Positions 9,495 to 18,454 of a DNA stretch of 64,000 nt are shown piece by piece. Both the position numbers and the translations under genes were made by a program. Position 1 is the stretch's first letter; each line of letters opens with the position of its first letter. Under the pieces are notes generated by a model. That model worked only from the letters and a program-made list of their open reading frames with translations. It searched no databases and had not been told where the DNA came from. Source of the DNA: Methyloferula stellata AR4 (lineage in GTDB: Bacteria > Pseudomonadota > Alphaproteobacteria > Rhizobiales > Beijerinckiaceae); assembly GCF_000385335.1 (NCBI RefSeq), contig NZ_ARWA01000001.1, positions 3,922,001 to 3,986,000 of the forward strand, given 5' to 3'.

Positions 9495-11192
9495 ATGGAT
9501 GACGCGACACTGACCTTGATCGATCTTCTGGGCACCATCGCTCTGCTCCTTTGGGGCGTGCATATGGTGCAAAGCGGTATCCAGCGCGCCTATGGCCCCA
9601 ACCTCAGGCGTGGACTGGCACGGGCCCTCGACAATCGCCTGAAGGCATTCGCCGCGGGCCTTGGCGTCACCGCGCTTTTGCAAAGCAGCACGGCGACCGG
9701 CCTCATGGTTTCGGCCTTCGCGGCCGAGGGTTGGGTCGATCTCGTCCCCGCGCTCGCGGTGATGCTCGGTGCGAATGTCGGTTCGACATTGGTCGTGCAG
9801 CTTCTGTCATTCGATGTGGCGCGGATTTCGCCGATCTTCATCCTGATAGGCTTCATGATGTTCCGGCGGCAGGGCGCAAATCGCACCCGCGATCTCGGAC
9901 GCGTCGCGATCGGTCTCGGCCTGATCCTTCTCGCTCTCGGCCGGCTCCTCGTCATCATCACGCCTTATGAGGATGTTCCGAGCCTGCGCCTTCTGCTCGG
10001 CGCCATCGCGACGACGCCTTTCATCGCACTTCTCTTTGGCGCCGCTTTGAGCTGGGCGGCGCATTCGAGCGTCGCGATCGTTCTTCTCATCATGTCGTTT
10101 GCGGCGAAGGGCGTCGTTTCCTATGACACGGCCCTGGCGCTTGTCATCGGCGCCAATGTCGGCTCCGCATTCAACCCGGTACTCGAAGCGCCGAGCGGCG
10201 GCGACCGCACCGGCAAGCAGGCGGCGATCGGCAATTTGCTGAACCGTCTGGTCGGGGCTGCCATCGTTTTGCCACTCATCCCGAAGATCGGCCCGCTCCT
10301 CGTCAATCTCGAACCGAGCCTCGGACGCGGCGTCGCCAATTTTCATACATTTTTCAATCTCGCATTGGCCCTGCTTTTCATGCCCCTGCTATCGCCTTTC
10401 GCCAGCCTTTTGCGCCATTGGATGCCGGCCTATTTCGAAGTGCCGGACCCATCGCGTCCCATCTATCTCGACCCGGCTGCGCGCGATATGGCGCCCATCG
10501 CGCTCGGATGCGCCACCCGCGAGACATTGCGCATGGTCGATATTCTGGACGAGATGCTGCAGGAGACTCGCGCGGCGCTGCAAAAAAACGACCGGCAGAA
10601 AATCGCCGAAACACGGCGCATGGGCGATCATCTCGACAGTCTGAACACGGCCATCCAATCCTATCTGACCGTGATCGATCCCGAATCTCTCACCGAAGAC
10701 GACGACAAGAAGCTCGCGTCCATTCTGGCCTTCACGACCAATCTCGATCACGCCGGCAATACGCTCGACCGCAATATGCTGGCGACGGCGCATAAACAGT
10801 TCAAACGCGGCCAGACGCTTTCTGCCGAGGGAAAGGCATCGATCGATACTGTGCTCGACCGGCTGTCGCAAAACCTGCGCGCCGCGGCAACGATCTTCAT
10901 GACGGGAGACGTACGCGCCGCCCGCGTTCTCGCCAGCGAAAAAACCATCTTTCGCGATATCGAAGCCAAAGCGATGGACGTGCATTTCCAGCATCTGCGG
11001 AACAATAAAACCGACGGCGTCGAAACCCGCACGCTTTATCTCGATCTCATCCGCAACCTGAAAAGCGTCAACGACCGGCTCGTCACCGGCGCGGCCTATC
11101 CGGTCCTTGAGGATCTGGGCGAGCTTCGCGTCACGCGGCTGCGGCCCAAATCCGCCACCCCGCCGGAAAACAACGAGCCGGACGGGCATTGA
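9495..11192 (+). CDS. Na/Pi cotransporter family protein with PhoU-like domain
   Basis: This 565-residue inner-membrane protein contains two Na/Pi-cotransport repeats. The first shows LLQSSTATGLMV and the second the related AAHSSVAIVLLIMSF; both are followed by GANVG (AVMLGANVGST and VIGANVGSA). About eight hydrophobic helices fill residues 1-310. The soluble C-terminal half (about 340-540) is helical and PhoU-like, with ARDMAPIALGCATRETLRMVDILDEML. Such proteins (NptA/YjbB-like) move phosphate with sodium, usually outward in bacteria. It follows pgl by 84 bases and may share its transcript. Confidence 0.85.
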   Translation: MDDATLTLIDLLGTIALLLWGVHMVQSGIQRAYGPNLRRGLARALDNRLKAFAAGLGVTALLQSSTATGLMVSAFAAEGWVDLVPALAVMLGANVGSTLVVQLLSFDVARISPIFILIGFMMFRRQGANRTRDLGRVAIGLGLILLALGRLLVIITPYEDVPSLRLLLGAIATTPFIALLFGAALSWAAHSSVAIVLLIMSFAAKGVVSYDTALALVIGANVGSAFNPVLEAPSGGDRTGKQAAIGNLLNRLVGAAIVLPLIPKIGPLLVNLEPSLGRGVANFHTFFNLALALLFMPLLSPFASLLRHWMPAYFEVPDPSRPIYLDPAARDMAPIALGCATRETLRMVDILDEMLQETRAALQKNDRQKIAETRRMGDHLDSLNTAIQSYLTVIDPESLTEDDDKKLASILAFTTNLDHAGNTLDRNMLATAHKQFKRGQTLSAEGKASIDTVLDRLSQNLRAAATIFMTGDVRAARVLASEKTIFRDIEAKAMDVHFQHLRNNKTDGVETRTLYLDLIRNLKSVNDRLVTGAAYPVLEDLGELRVTRLRPKSATPPENNEPDGH

Positions 11193-11256
11193 GGGTCTTG
11201 CACTCTCTTCCACGGGAGGAAGGTCGCGCCCATCGGCTGGACCCAAACGGAAAAGT

Positions 11257-14200
11257 TTAGAAGCCGACGCCGCCCATGCTGGCACCGCCGCCGCCACCTC
11301 CGCCACCACTGCCTCCGCCCCCTCCGCCGCCGCCATAGCCACCGCCGCCACCGGCGGATTGATGCGGCGTATAATGCTCTCTCGGCGGCGGAGCGCGTTC
11401 GGCCCGCGCCGGGGGATGCTCCTCGCGCGGCGGATGCCGTGCGACCGGCTGTTGATCGAGCGGCGGGTGCGTCTTATGTTTTTCCTCTTGTTGCGGCGGC
11501 AGCGAAGCAACCACGCAGGCGGGGCCTTTTTCGGCTTTGAGCTCCGCCAGAAATTCATCGTTGATCTTGATGTCGACCTTGTTCGGCACCGGCTTGTTAT
11601 GGGCTTCGTAATATTTGTCGAGCCCGACGCGCGTCATCTTATCGAGCTTGCCGTCGCGCCTGTCATCAAGGCAGCCGAGACGATGCAATTCGGCTTGCGC
11701 GGCAGTGACCAGTTCCGGCGTGTTGATCTCTTTTTCCTTCGCTGGCTTCGGCTGCTCCTGCTTGGCTGTGTCCGCCGGCGGCAAGGCCGCGAGGCGGTCG
11801 AGAGCCGCATGGACGGACGGACGCAGACGATCGCATGTCATGTTGTGTTCGAGGGCCGCCAAATCGTCGCGCCCGTCGGGGCCTTTCATTTCCAATGCCG
11901 TCGCCTCAAAATCTTCCTTGCGGCAGATTTCTTCTTTGCGCGCGAAATCGGCTTCCATGGCCGCAAGTTTCAACCCGGCAGCCGTCCTGACGTCGTCGCA
12001 AATGGCCTTGTCGGCGAGCGCTCGGGCGCCATTCGTGTCGCCTGCCGCCAATCCATTCAGACTCGCGGTCTCGCGCGCGCAGGCTGCCTTGAGGTCGGCG
12101 AGCGCCTTATCGGCAAGAGCGACGATGGCCGGGCATTCAAGCCTCTGACGCAAAGCTTCGATGTCCGCCGGTTTGCCGAATGAGCCCGCCTGCTTCCAAT
12201 TGTCTTCGTCCCGGCGGCAAATGTCTTTTTCATGGTTGGCCCGGGTAAGCGCGTCGGCTTCGAGCGTGGCAAGGCGTGTCTGGGCGTTCGTCTTGGCATC
12301 GTCGCAAGTCGCTTTGCCGATGAAGCTGCGCAAAGCGCTGGCATCGCTCGCGCCGATCGAAGACAAAGACGCAGTGTCACGATCGCAGGCGGCTTTAAGC
12401 TCGGCGATCTTCTGATCGATGGCGCTCGCCACCGCCGGACATTCGACATGCTGGCGCAGCGCCTCGACCTCGCCGCGATTGGTGGACTTCGCCAGGCCCT
12501 TCCATTGGTCTTCGTCGCGTTTGCAGATTTCCTTGTCGTGCTCAAGCGCCGCCAAGCGCTGCTGGGCGGAGGTCTTGACCACGTCGCAAGAGGCTTTGTT
12601 GGCCATATTGCGCAAGGCGTCGGCGTCGCGCGGCCCAATCGCGGCGAGCGCCGCATTGTCCTTGGCACAAGCGGCATCCGCCGCCGCGATGATATCGCGC
12701 ACCGCCTGTTCGGCGGCGGCCGCCGTCGCCGGACATTTGGCGCGCTGGCGCAGGTTTTCGATCTCCGCGCGATTGGCGGATTTCGTGAGCGACTTCAGCT
12801 CGGCGTCCTCGTGCTTGCAGGTTTCCGCCTCCGCGGCGGCAATGACGTCGCGCATCGCCCGCTCGGCGGCGGCGGCCGTCGCCGGGCATTGGCCGTGCTG
12901 GCGCAGATTGTCGATTTCCACCCGGTTGCCCGCTTTGGTAAAGGCTTTCAGATCAGTGTCTTCGCGCTTGCAGGTCTCCCGTTCCGCGTTGATCTCGGCT
13001 TCGATCGCCGCGATCTTCCCCTGTGCTGCGGCCTTGACGTCGGCGCACGTGGTTTTCTGGTTCAAAGCCTTGACGCCTGCGAGATCGCGCGGGCCCAAAG
13101 CCGCCAAGGCGTCGGCGTCGCGGTGGCAGGCCTCGGCTTCCGCAGCGAGCGTATCCTGCAGGGTCGCGAGACGCTTTTGCGCGGCCTGTTTCGCCTCGTC
13201 GCAAGGGTTGCCCTCGATGAAGCTCTTAAGACCGTTTTGATCCCGCGCGCCGATCGCATCGAGCGCCGTGCGATTGGCCTGACAGGCTTTCTCTGCCTTG
13301 AGTTTGAGGGCTGCTTCCTCCTCGGCCTTTTCGGTTTCGCGGCGTTTGTCTTCCGCTTCCTGCAAAGCGCGCTTCTTGCTCTCTTCCAGGGCGCGGTACA
13401 GCGCATCCAGGCGATAACGGGCTTCGATCGAATAATAAGATGACGGGTAATGCGCCAGGAAATCCCGAAACGCCGCGGGATCGTTCGACTCCTTGATCTG
13501 CTCCCAGGCGACGCGGTCATTTTGATTGAGATAATATTCGCTCACCAAAGACACATAGGTCTCCGGCCGCTGGCGCCCGTCGGTTGCGACATTCACATCA
13601 TTGGCGATGCGCCGGAACATCATCTCGATTTCGAGCCCCGGCTCGTTCAAGCGCTTCAGGAAGGCCGTGGTGAACGGGCTGTTGCGGGCTTGCCCGTCGA
13701 GCGCGACCTCGTCGGCGCCAGTCGCATAGGCGACGATCAGCCCTTGGGTCTTGTCGATTCGCTCGAGACCGCGCGAGCGTTCGTTCGCCGGCATGGGCGA
13801 AGACGTGGCGGACCCGGCGAGCTTTGCAAGCTTCTCGGCAATGGGATTGTTGCGGCAGGCATCGAGGATCATGATCTTGATGCCATTCGAGCGGTCGAGC
13901 GCCGCCCGCACATTCTCGACGGCGACCGTCTCGAAAGGCAGGCTGATCTCGTCCTTCACGTCGGCATCGACGGGCATCAAATAGTTATGCCCTTGATATT
14001 GCAGAGCGTGACCAGCGTAAAAGAAGAGCGCCGTGTCGGCCTCCGCGGCCATGCGGGCGAATTTTTGCAGAGCGCGATTGGTGTCGCTCAAACTCACGTC
14101 CGTCTCGACGACGACCTCGAACCCCAAGCCTTTCAAGGCCGCGGCGACGTCCTCGGCATCGTTCTTCGGATTGGTGAGGTTGAGCGAAGCGCTTTGGTAG

Positions 14201-14316
14201 GCGGAATTGCCGAGAACAAGCGCCACGCGCCGCTCGGCGGCAGCCAGATCCGTCTGGAGAAGCAGCGCGACGGCGCTCCAGATCAGCAAGCCCAGAATGG
14301 AGAGCGAGTGCTTCAT
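11257..14316 (-). CDS. Exported caspase-like protein with ten paired-cysteine repeats
   Basis: The 1019-residue protein starts with a signal peptide (about 1-27, ending TDLAAA), so it should be periplasmic or anchored outside the inner membrane. Residues 29-265 form a caspase/metacaspase domain: RRVALVLGNSAY, the catalytic histidine His103 in FYAGHALQ and the catalytic cysteine Cys154 in ILDACRNNP. A charged coiled coil (305-343) leads into ten repeats of 46-56 residues (345-845), each with two cysteines 27-31 positions apart. A compact domain (about 867-935) and a proline- and glycine-rich tail of nearly pure glycine follow. It is divergent from the FHA-TssL-TssM operon. Its substrate is unknown. 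Confidence 0.85.
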   Translation of the reverse strand: MKHSLSILGLLIWSAVALLLQTDLAAAERRVALVLGNSAYQSASLNLTNPKNDAEDVAAALKGLGFEVVVETDVSLSDTNRALQKFARMAAEADTALFFYAGHALQYQGHNYLMPVDADVKDEISLPFETVAVENVRAALDRSNGIKIMILDACRNNPIAEKLAKLAGSATSSPMPANERSRGLERIDKTQGLIVAYATGADEVALDGQARNSPFTTAFLKRLNEPGLEIEMMFRRIANDVNVATDGRQRPETYVSLVSEYYLNQNDRVAWEQIKESNDPAAFRDFLAHYPSSYYSIEARYRLDALYRALEESKKRALQEAEDKRRETEKAEEEAALKLKAEKACQANRTALDAIGARDQNGLKSFIEGNPCDEAKQAAQKRLATLQDTLAAEAEACHRDADALAALGPRDLAGVKALNQKTTCADVKAAAQGKIAAIEAEINAERETCKREDTDLKAFTKAGNRVEIDNLRQHGQCPATAAAAERAMRDVIAAAEAETCKHEDAELKSLTKSANRAEIENLRQRAKCPATAAAAEQAVRDIIAAADAACAKDNAALAAIGPRDADALRNMANKASCDVVKTSAQQRLAALEHDKEICKRDEDQWKGLAKSTNRGEVEALRQHVECPAVASAIDQKIAELKAACDRDTASLSSIGASDASALRSFIGKATCDDAKTNAQTRLATLEADALTRANHEKDICRRDEDNWKQAGSFGKPADIEALRQRLECPAIVALADKALADLKAACARETASLNGLAAGDTNGARALADKAICDDVRTAAGLKLAAMEADFARKEEICRKEDFEATALEMKGPDGRDDLAALEHNMTCDRLRPSVHAALDRLAALPPADTAKQEQPKPAKEKEINTPELVTAAQAELHRLGCLDDRRDGKLDKMTRVGLDKYYEAHNKPVPNKVDIKINDEFLAELKAEKGPACVVASLPPQQEEKHKTHPPLDQQPVARHPPREEHPPARAERAPPPREHYTPHQSAGGGGGYGGGGGGGGSGGGGGGGGASMGGVGF
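11782..13284 (-). repeat. Tenfold paired-cysteine repeat array inside the caspase-like gene
   Basis: Repeats begin at Cys345, 397, 449, 500, 550, 598, 644, 700, 746 and 798. Type A repeats (1, 2, 5, 7, 9) read C-x26-C with an IGxxD-like centre. Type B repeats (3, 4, 6, 8) read C-x27-C with CKxED, NRxEI, LRQ and CPA. Repeat 10 is a looser B form with C-x29-C. The order is A A B B A B A B A B. Confidence 0.85.
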
Positions 14317-14631
14317 CGGTCAAGCGGCTCTACAGGTTTGATCACGTTTTCAGCGGTTTGGGCACCGGATCGACCCGATGTCTATCGCGGTTCGAGCCGC
14401 ATCGGCCCGGCGGTCTTCGCAGGCCGGGCGGTTTCGATCCGAACCTGCTCCCGGCGGAAAGACCTTGCTGCGCAGATCAATTATCACGCCGCCAATATAG
14501 GCCCAAGTCCAAGCACCGCGCAACGTAGTCTTAGGACGTCGGGACCAATGTCTCGTGCGCTTTCACACGGTAAACCGGGAACGAAAACTTTCTTATGGGG
14601 ACAGTTCTTTTGTAGGAAGAGGAGCGGTCCG
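14317..14631. other. Divergent control region between caspase-like and FHA genes
   Basis: This 315-base gap separates the two transcripts of the T6SS-like locus and must hold both promoters. No strong hairpin or clear promoter consensus is visible. AGGAAGAGGAG at about 14614-14624 is the ribosome-binding site of the first FHA gene. Confidence 0.5.
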
Positions 14632-15063
14632 ATGACATTAATCCTCAGAATTGAAAACACGGAAAACCTGCCGAAAGGCGTTCCAGCCACCGTTCGCATG
14701 CCGAAACATGGCCGCCTCGACATAGGCCGCAACAGTAACCTTGATTGGACCTTGCCCGATCCAAGGCGCTTTATTTCGGGCAAACATTGCGAAATACACT
14801 ATCGGGCAGGGACCTACTGGCTTTATGACATTTCGACCAATGGCACGTTTATGAATGGGATGGCCTCGCGCATCAAAAGCCCGCAGCCTCTCAATCATGG
14901 CGATATGATCGCCGTCGGTATTTATGTGATCACGATTGAAATTGAGCCCGAGACAGAAAGCGTAAAACCGTTCCTGCCGGCTTCCGACAAGACGATTTGC
15001 AGCGTAGGCAAAGCTTTTGGCGTCATGCCGTTCACACAGACGGTGACGACGGCCTCGGGATAA
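14632..15063 (+). CDS. Short FHA-domain protein
   Basis: This 143-residue protein is little more than an FHA domain, a phosphothreonine-binding module. The key residues are visible: the GR of LDIGRNSNLDW, the SGKHCEI strand and the STNGTFMNG turn. The sequence from MTLIL through the STNGTF motif is closely similar to the N-terminus of the next gene, so the pair is a tandem duplication. A strong AGGAAGAGGAG lies 7-17 bases before the ATG. It probably binds phosphorylated threonines in the T6SS-like complex, but its C-terminus has no recognised function. Confidence 0.8.
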   Translation: MTLILRIENTENLPKGVPATVRMPKHGRLDIGRNSNLDWTLPDPRRFISGKHCEIHYRAGTYWLYDISTNGTFMNGMASRIKSPQPLNHGDMIAVGIYVITIEIEPETESVKPFLPASDKTICSVGKAFGVMPFTQTVTTASG

Positions 15064-15095
15064 GGCAAACTGTATGAGCGTACCGGAGTTGTTTT

Positions 15096-16592
15096 ATGAC
15101 GCTGATCTTGACGATCGAAAACGAGACGAGCTTGCCGAACGGCGCTCCCGTGAGCGTCAAAATTACGGATAAGCGGAACCTCGACATCGGGCGTGGCGCC
15201 CATCTCGACTGGACCCTACCCGATCCCTCGCGTTTCATTTCCGGAAAACATTGCGAGGTCCGCTATCGCGACGAGGCCTATTGGCTCTACGATGTCTCGA
15301 CCAACGGCACTTTTCTCAACGACAATTCGCGGCGGATCCAGACCCCGCACAAGCTGCAGGACGGCGATCGGCTCGCGATCGGATCCTATATTATCGCCGT
15401 CACGATCGAAGAAGACGCGCAGAGGCCCGAGACGGAAGGCGCCGAGGCTGAGACGCAGGGCGCTCCCGCAGAGCACGCCGCTGCCGAGCCGGGCGCGTTC
15501 GAGATCGCGGAACTCATAGCCGAGGCCAATGCGGCGGACGTTCATTCCGAGCCGGCCTCCGAAGCCGAGGAACCGGCGCATGCCGAGGCGGAGCCCGAGC
15601 CCGCGGAAGAGCATGCAATCCCTGCCGAAGACCCTTTCGTCGCCGAACGGCCGGAAGCGGCCGAAGCCGCGGACTTCGGCGTGCCACAGGCTGAACAGGC
15701 GCATGAGGCCTCGCGCGAGGCTCCGTTCGAAATTCCAACCTGCGAGCCTGTCGAGGATGCGCAGCCGGCTGCGGATTTCGAGCCGGCGGCTCCGCTCGTC
15801 AGCATGCCCCGAGTGTCGGAAACGCCCTATTTCACCGAGCCCGTGCATGAACCAGCCCGGGAACCTGCACCCGAGCCGGCCCGCGAACCTGTGCGCGAGC
15901 CTGCCCGAGCACCCGTCTTTGCCGAGAGCATCGCAGCATCACCCCGCATGCCCAAGGCCGAGGCACCCGACTTGCCGCCTGCGGCCCCGGCCGCTCAGGG
16001 CAAGTCCGATGTAACGCTTGACGATTTTCTTCAGCAATTCGCGACGGCGGCCGGCATTCCGGTGCAGCTCTTCGACCGTCAGGACAAGTTGAAAACCGCC
16101 GAAGACCTTGGCTTCTTCATTCATTTCGTCGTCGCGAGCCTGAAGCAATTGCTGAGCGCCCGCGACAGCGCCAAACGATTCGCACGTACCGCGAACCGGA
16201 CCGTGGTGCAGGCCTTCGACAATAATCCGTTGAAATTTGCGCCGACGCCGGAAGATGCGTTGAAAATCATGTTCGGTCCTAAGACCAGCGGCTATCTCGA
16301 CGCGCGGCGCACGCTCGAAGGCGCTTTCGGCGATCTCAAGACGCATCAGGTCAAGACCTTCTCCGCGATGCAGAACGCGGTCAAAATGCTGGTCGAAGAT
16401 CTCGATCCCGACGAGATCGACGCGGCCATGGGCCCCGATCAAGGGCTGATGTCTCGGCTCAGCTCGCGCAAGGCGCGGCTTTGGGATCTTTATCTTGCAA
16501 GGTGGCAGGCCAAGACATTGCGGCACGAAGACGGTCTCGTCGATGCTTTCATGCTGTATTTCGCGGAATGTTACGATCGCACAAAAGATTAG
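15096..16592 (+). CDS. tagH: T6SS-associated FHA protein, TagH-like
   Basis: This 498-residue protein has an N-terminal FHA domain (LDIGRGAHLDW, ISGKHCEV, STNGTFLN), then an acidic Ala/Glu/Pro-rich linker (about 110-295) with repeated PARE units. A helical C-terminal domain (about 305-498; DDFLQQFATAAGIP, then FAPTPEDALKIMFG) matches the conserved C-terminus of T6SS TagH/Fha proteins. In Agrobacterium and Pseudomonas, Fha binds a phosphorylated partner and activates secretion. It lies between the short FHA gene and tssL, 32 bases after the former. Confidence 0.85.
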   Translation: MTLILTIENETSLPNGAPVSVKITDKRNLDIGRGAHLDWTLPDPSRFISGKHCEVRYRDEAYWLYDVSTNGTFLNDNSRRIQTPHKLQDGDRLAIGSYIIAVTIEEDAQRPETEGAEAETQGAPAEHAAAEPGAFEIAELIAEANAADVHSEPASEAEEPAHAEAEPEPAEEHAIPAEDPFVAERPEAAEAADFGVPQAEQAHEASREAPFEIPTCEPVEDAQPAADFEPAAPLVSMPRVSETPYFTEPVHEPAREPAPEPAREPVREPARAPVFAESIAASPRMPKAEAPDLPPAAPAAQGKSDVTLDDFLQQFATAAGIPVQLFDRQDKLKTAEDLGFFIHFVVASLKQLLSARDSAKRFARTANRTVVQAFDNNPLKFAPTPEDALKIMFGPKTSGYLDARRTLEGAFGDLKTHQVKTFSAMQNAVKMLVEDLDPDEIDAAMGPDQGLMSRLSSRKARLWDLYLARWQAKTLRHEDGLVDAFMLYFAECYDRTKD

Positions 16593-16646
16593 CGCCGATC
16601 CGCGGCGACCTAAATCGAGGCGTGCTTCCGGTTTTGCTTTTTCAAC

Positions 16647-16687
16647 ACATGATCTTATCCGAAAATCTCCACTTTTCGGGCTCATGT
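16647..16687. repeat. Dispersed CCGAAAA/TTTTCGG palindrome, copy 1
   Basis: ACATGATCTTATCCGAAAA pairs imperfectly with CTTTTCGGGCTCATGT. It belongs to the same dispersed palindrome family as the copies at 18338, 58457 and 61209 and lies between tagH and tssL. Confidence 0.65.
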
Positions 16688-16775
16688 ATCCGGGATGTGC
16701 GCAACTGGACGCGGCAGCCTTCCCCATGCGAATAGGATTGAGCGTGATTTTGCGGAAAGCGCGGGACCCGAGGCC

Positions 16776-18335
16776 ATGAGCGACAAGGACAAGATGCCGA
16801 ACGTTCCCGGTGGGGACGACCGCACTGTCTTCCGGCCGAGCCCGGCGCCGCGCAAGGTTGCCGTCGCTCCGGCGCCCACGCCCGGCGCACCGCCGCCTCC
16901 GCCGCATGACGACAACACGGTTTTCCGGTCGCCGCCGCCACCCCGGACGCCAGGGCAGGCACCGGCGCCTCCGCCGCCACCGCCGGCAAACGATAAGGCT
17001 GGGCCTGCTATTCACGACGATCGGACGGTCTTCCGTCCCAATCCCGGCGGCCGCCGGCCCGTCGCGCCGCCGCCAATAGCCGAACCCTCCGCAGCGCCTC
17101 TCCAAGCGGCGCCGCGCCAGGCCGTCCAACAGAGCGCCGAACTTCAGGCGCCGAACGACAATCCGATCCTGCGCGCTGCCTTGCCCTTGCTGCTTCTGCT
17201 CGGGCGACTGCGCACATCGCTCGTGCGCGCGCCTGCCTCAAGCCTGACGCCGCAGATCACCGAGGCCGTCCAGACATTCGAGACCCATCTCAAAGAGGCC
17301 GGCATTTCTTCGGAACAGGCTAACGCGGCCAAATATATTCTATGCGCCACAGCCGATAAGGTTCTCGCCAATCTCCCCGGCGACGATCGCCCGCCCGCCG
17401 CGCGCGGCAGCCTGATGAGCCGTTTTTTCGGCGAGGCCATGACCGGGCAGAAAGTCTTCTCCGAAATTGAACGCGTGAAGTTGGAGCCTGGCTTCTATCC
17501 CGTCGTCGAACTGGCGCATGCCTGTCTCGCGCTCGGCTTTCAAGGCGCGCCGCGCACCTCGACGACGGCCGACGCTTTGGAACGCGACGTCCAGCACGAT
17601 CTTTATGAGATCATCGGAAAGGCGAAAGCCAGGCAATCACGTTATCTTTCGCCGCATTGGGAAGGCCAATCGCTTCCGAGTCAGGCCGTGCGGCTCTACG
17701 TGCCTTTTTGGGCCGTCGCGGGCGCGGTCGCGCTCAGCCTCTTCATCCTGTTCATCGTGCTTCGAACTCTGCTCGGGCACAACGCGGAACAAGCGGCGCA
17801 GACCATGGTCTCGCTCAATCCGCCGTCACCCGTGACGCTCGCGCGGCGGAGTTCCGTGCCGCCGCCCGCGCCTGCGCCGCAAAGCGCCACCCAGATCTCG
17901 CAGCTCGAACATATTCGCAAGGTGCTGCAGCCGAATATAGCGGCAGGCCTCATCAGCATCGAGACGACTCCCAATCAGATCATCATCCGCGCGCCTGAGA
18001 AGGGCCTGTTCCAGCCGGGCAAGACCTCTCTGTCCGAAGACGGGCGAGCGCTCTTGATGTCCATCATCTCGGCACTCGATGATGAGAAAGGACAAATCAA
18101 GGTCATCGGCCATTCCGACAACACGCCGGTATCGAACGCGCGCTTTGCCTCGAATTTCGAAGTGTCTCAGGCCTTTGCCAACACTGTCGCGAGCGTCTTG
18201 AGGCAATCGCTGTCGCAGCCCGACCGCGTCGAAGCGGAAGGCAAGGGCAGCGACGCGCCGATTGCCAGCAACGATACTCCGCAAGGGCGCGAGAAGAATC
18301 GCAGAATCGATATGGTCATCGCCCGCAGCGACTAA
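16776..18335 (+). CDS. tssL: TssL (DotU/IcmH) with C-terminal OmpA domain
   Basis: TssL is an inner-membrane component of the T6SS trans-envelope complex. This 519-residue form has a proline-rich cytoplasmic N-terminus with three DD(R/N)TVFR motifs (Thr17, Thr48, Thr84). A DotU domain follows (about 120-300; NDNPILRAALPLLLLLGRLR and KYILCATADKVLANLP), then one membrane helix at about 308-332. The periplasmic OmpA-like peptidoglycan-binding domain (about 385-519) includes IGHSDNTPVSN and GREKNRRIDMVI. The ATG at 16776 follows GAGG. In Agrobacterium, PpkA phosphorylates TssL near its N-terminus and Fha binds it, so the motifs are probable kinase sites. Confidence 0.92.
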   Translation: MSDKDKMPNVPGGDDRTVFRPSPAPRKVAVAPAPTPGAPPPPPHDDNTVFRSPPPPRTPGQAPAPPPPPPANDKAGPAIHDDRTVFRPNPGGRRPVAPPPIAEPSAAPLQAAPRQAVQQSAELQAPNDNPILRAALPLLLLLGRLRTSLVRAPASSLTPQITEAVQTFETHLKEAGISSEQANAAKYILCATADKVLANLPGDDRPPAARGSLMSRFFGEAMTGQKVFSEIERVKLEPGFYPVVELAHACLALGFQGAPRTSTTADALERDVQHDLYEIIGKAKARQSRYLSPHWEGQSLPSQAVRLYVPFWAVAGAVALSLFILFIVLRTLLGHNAEQAAQTMVSLNPPSPVTLARRSSVPPPAPAPQSATQISQLEHIRKVLQPNIAAGLISIETTPNQIIIRAPEKGLFQPGKTSLSEDGRALLMSIISALDDEKGQIKVIGHSDNTPVSNARFASNFEVSQAFANTVASVLRQSLSQPDRVEAEGKGSDAPIASNDTPQGREKNRRIDMVIARSD

Positions 18336-18337
18336 AG

Positions 18338-18382
18338 CGTGATCCCGAAAAGTCGGCTCGACCTTCGGAATAGATCATGCGT
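18338..18382. repeat. Dispersed CCGAAAA/TTTTCGG palindrome, copy 2
   Basis: GCGTGATCCCGAAAAGTCGG faces a degenerate right arm ending ATAGATCATGCG. It sits directly after the tssL stop codon, before tssM. Confidence 0.6.
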
Positions 18383-18454
18383 CGAAACGAAAGATTGGAG
18401 CGTGATTCGCAAGTCAGACGAGCGATCAGGCTCTGTATAGTTTGGGACAGTTAG

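Noticed and set aside
11270-11365. Triplet repeat expansion or CRISPR-like array at the caspase 3' end
   Set aside because: The repeat is simply codons for a glycine-rich tail, with no spacer-repeat structure.
13450-14631. Long plus-strand frame running into the short FHA gene
   Set aside because: It is a shadow of the caspase-like gene on the other strand; the FHA gene has its own strong ribosome site and ATG at 14632.
15840-15910. Tandem DNA repeat in tagH as a separate element
   Set aside because: It codes for the low-complexity PARE linker between the two TagH domains and is not an independent element.
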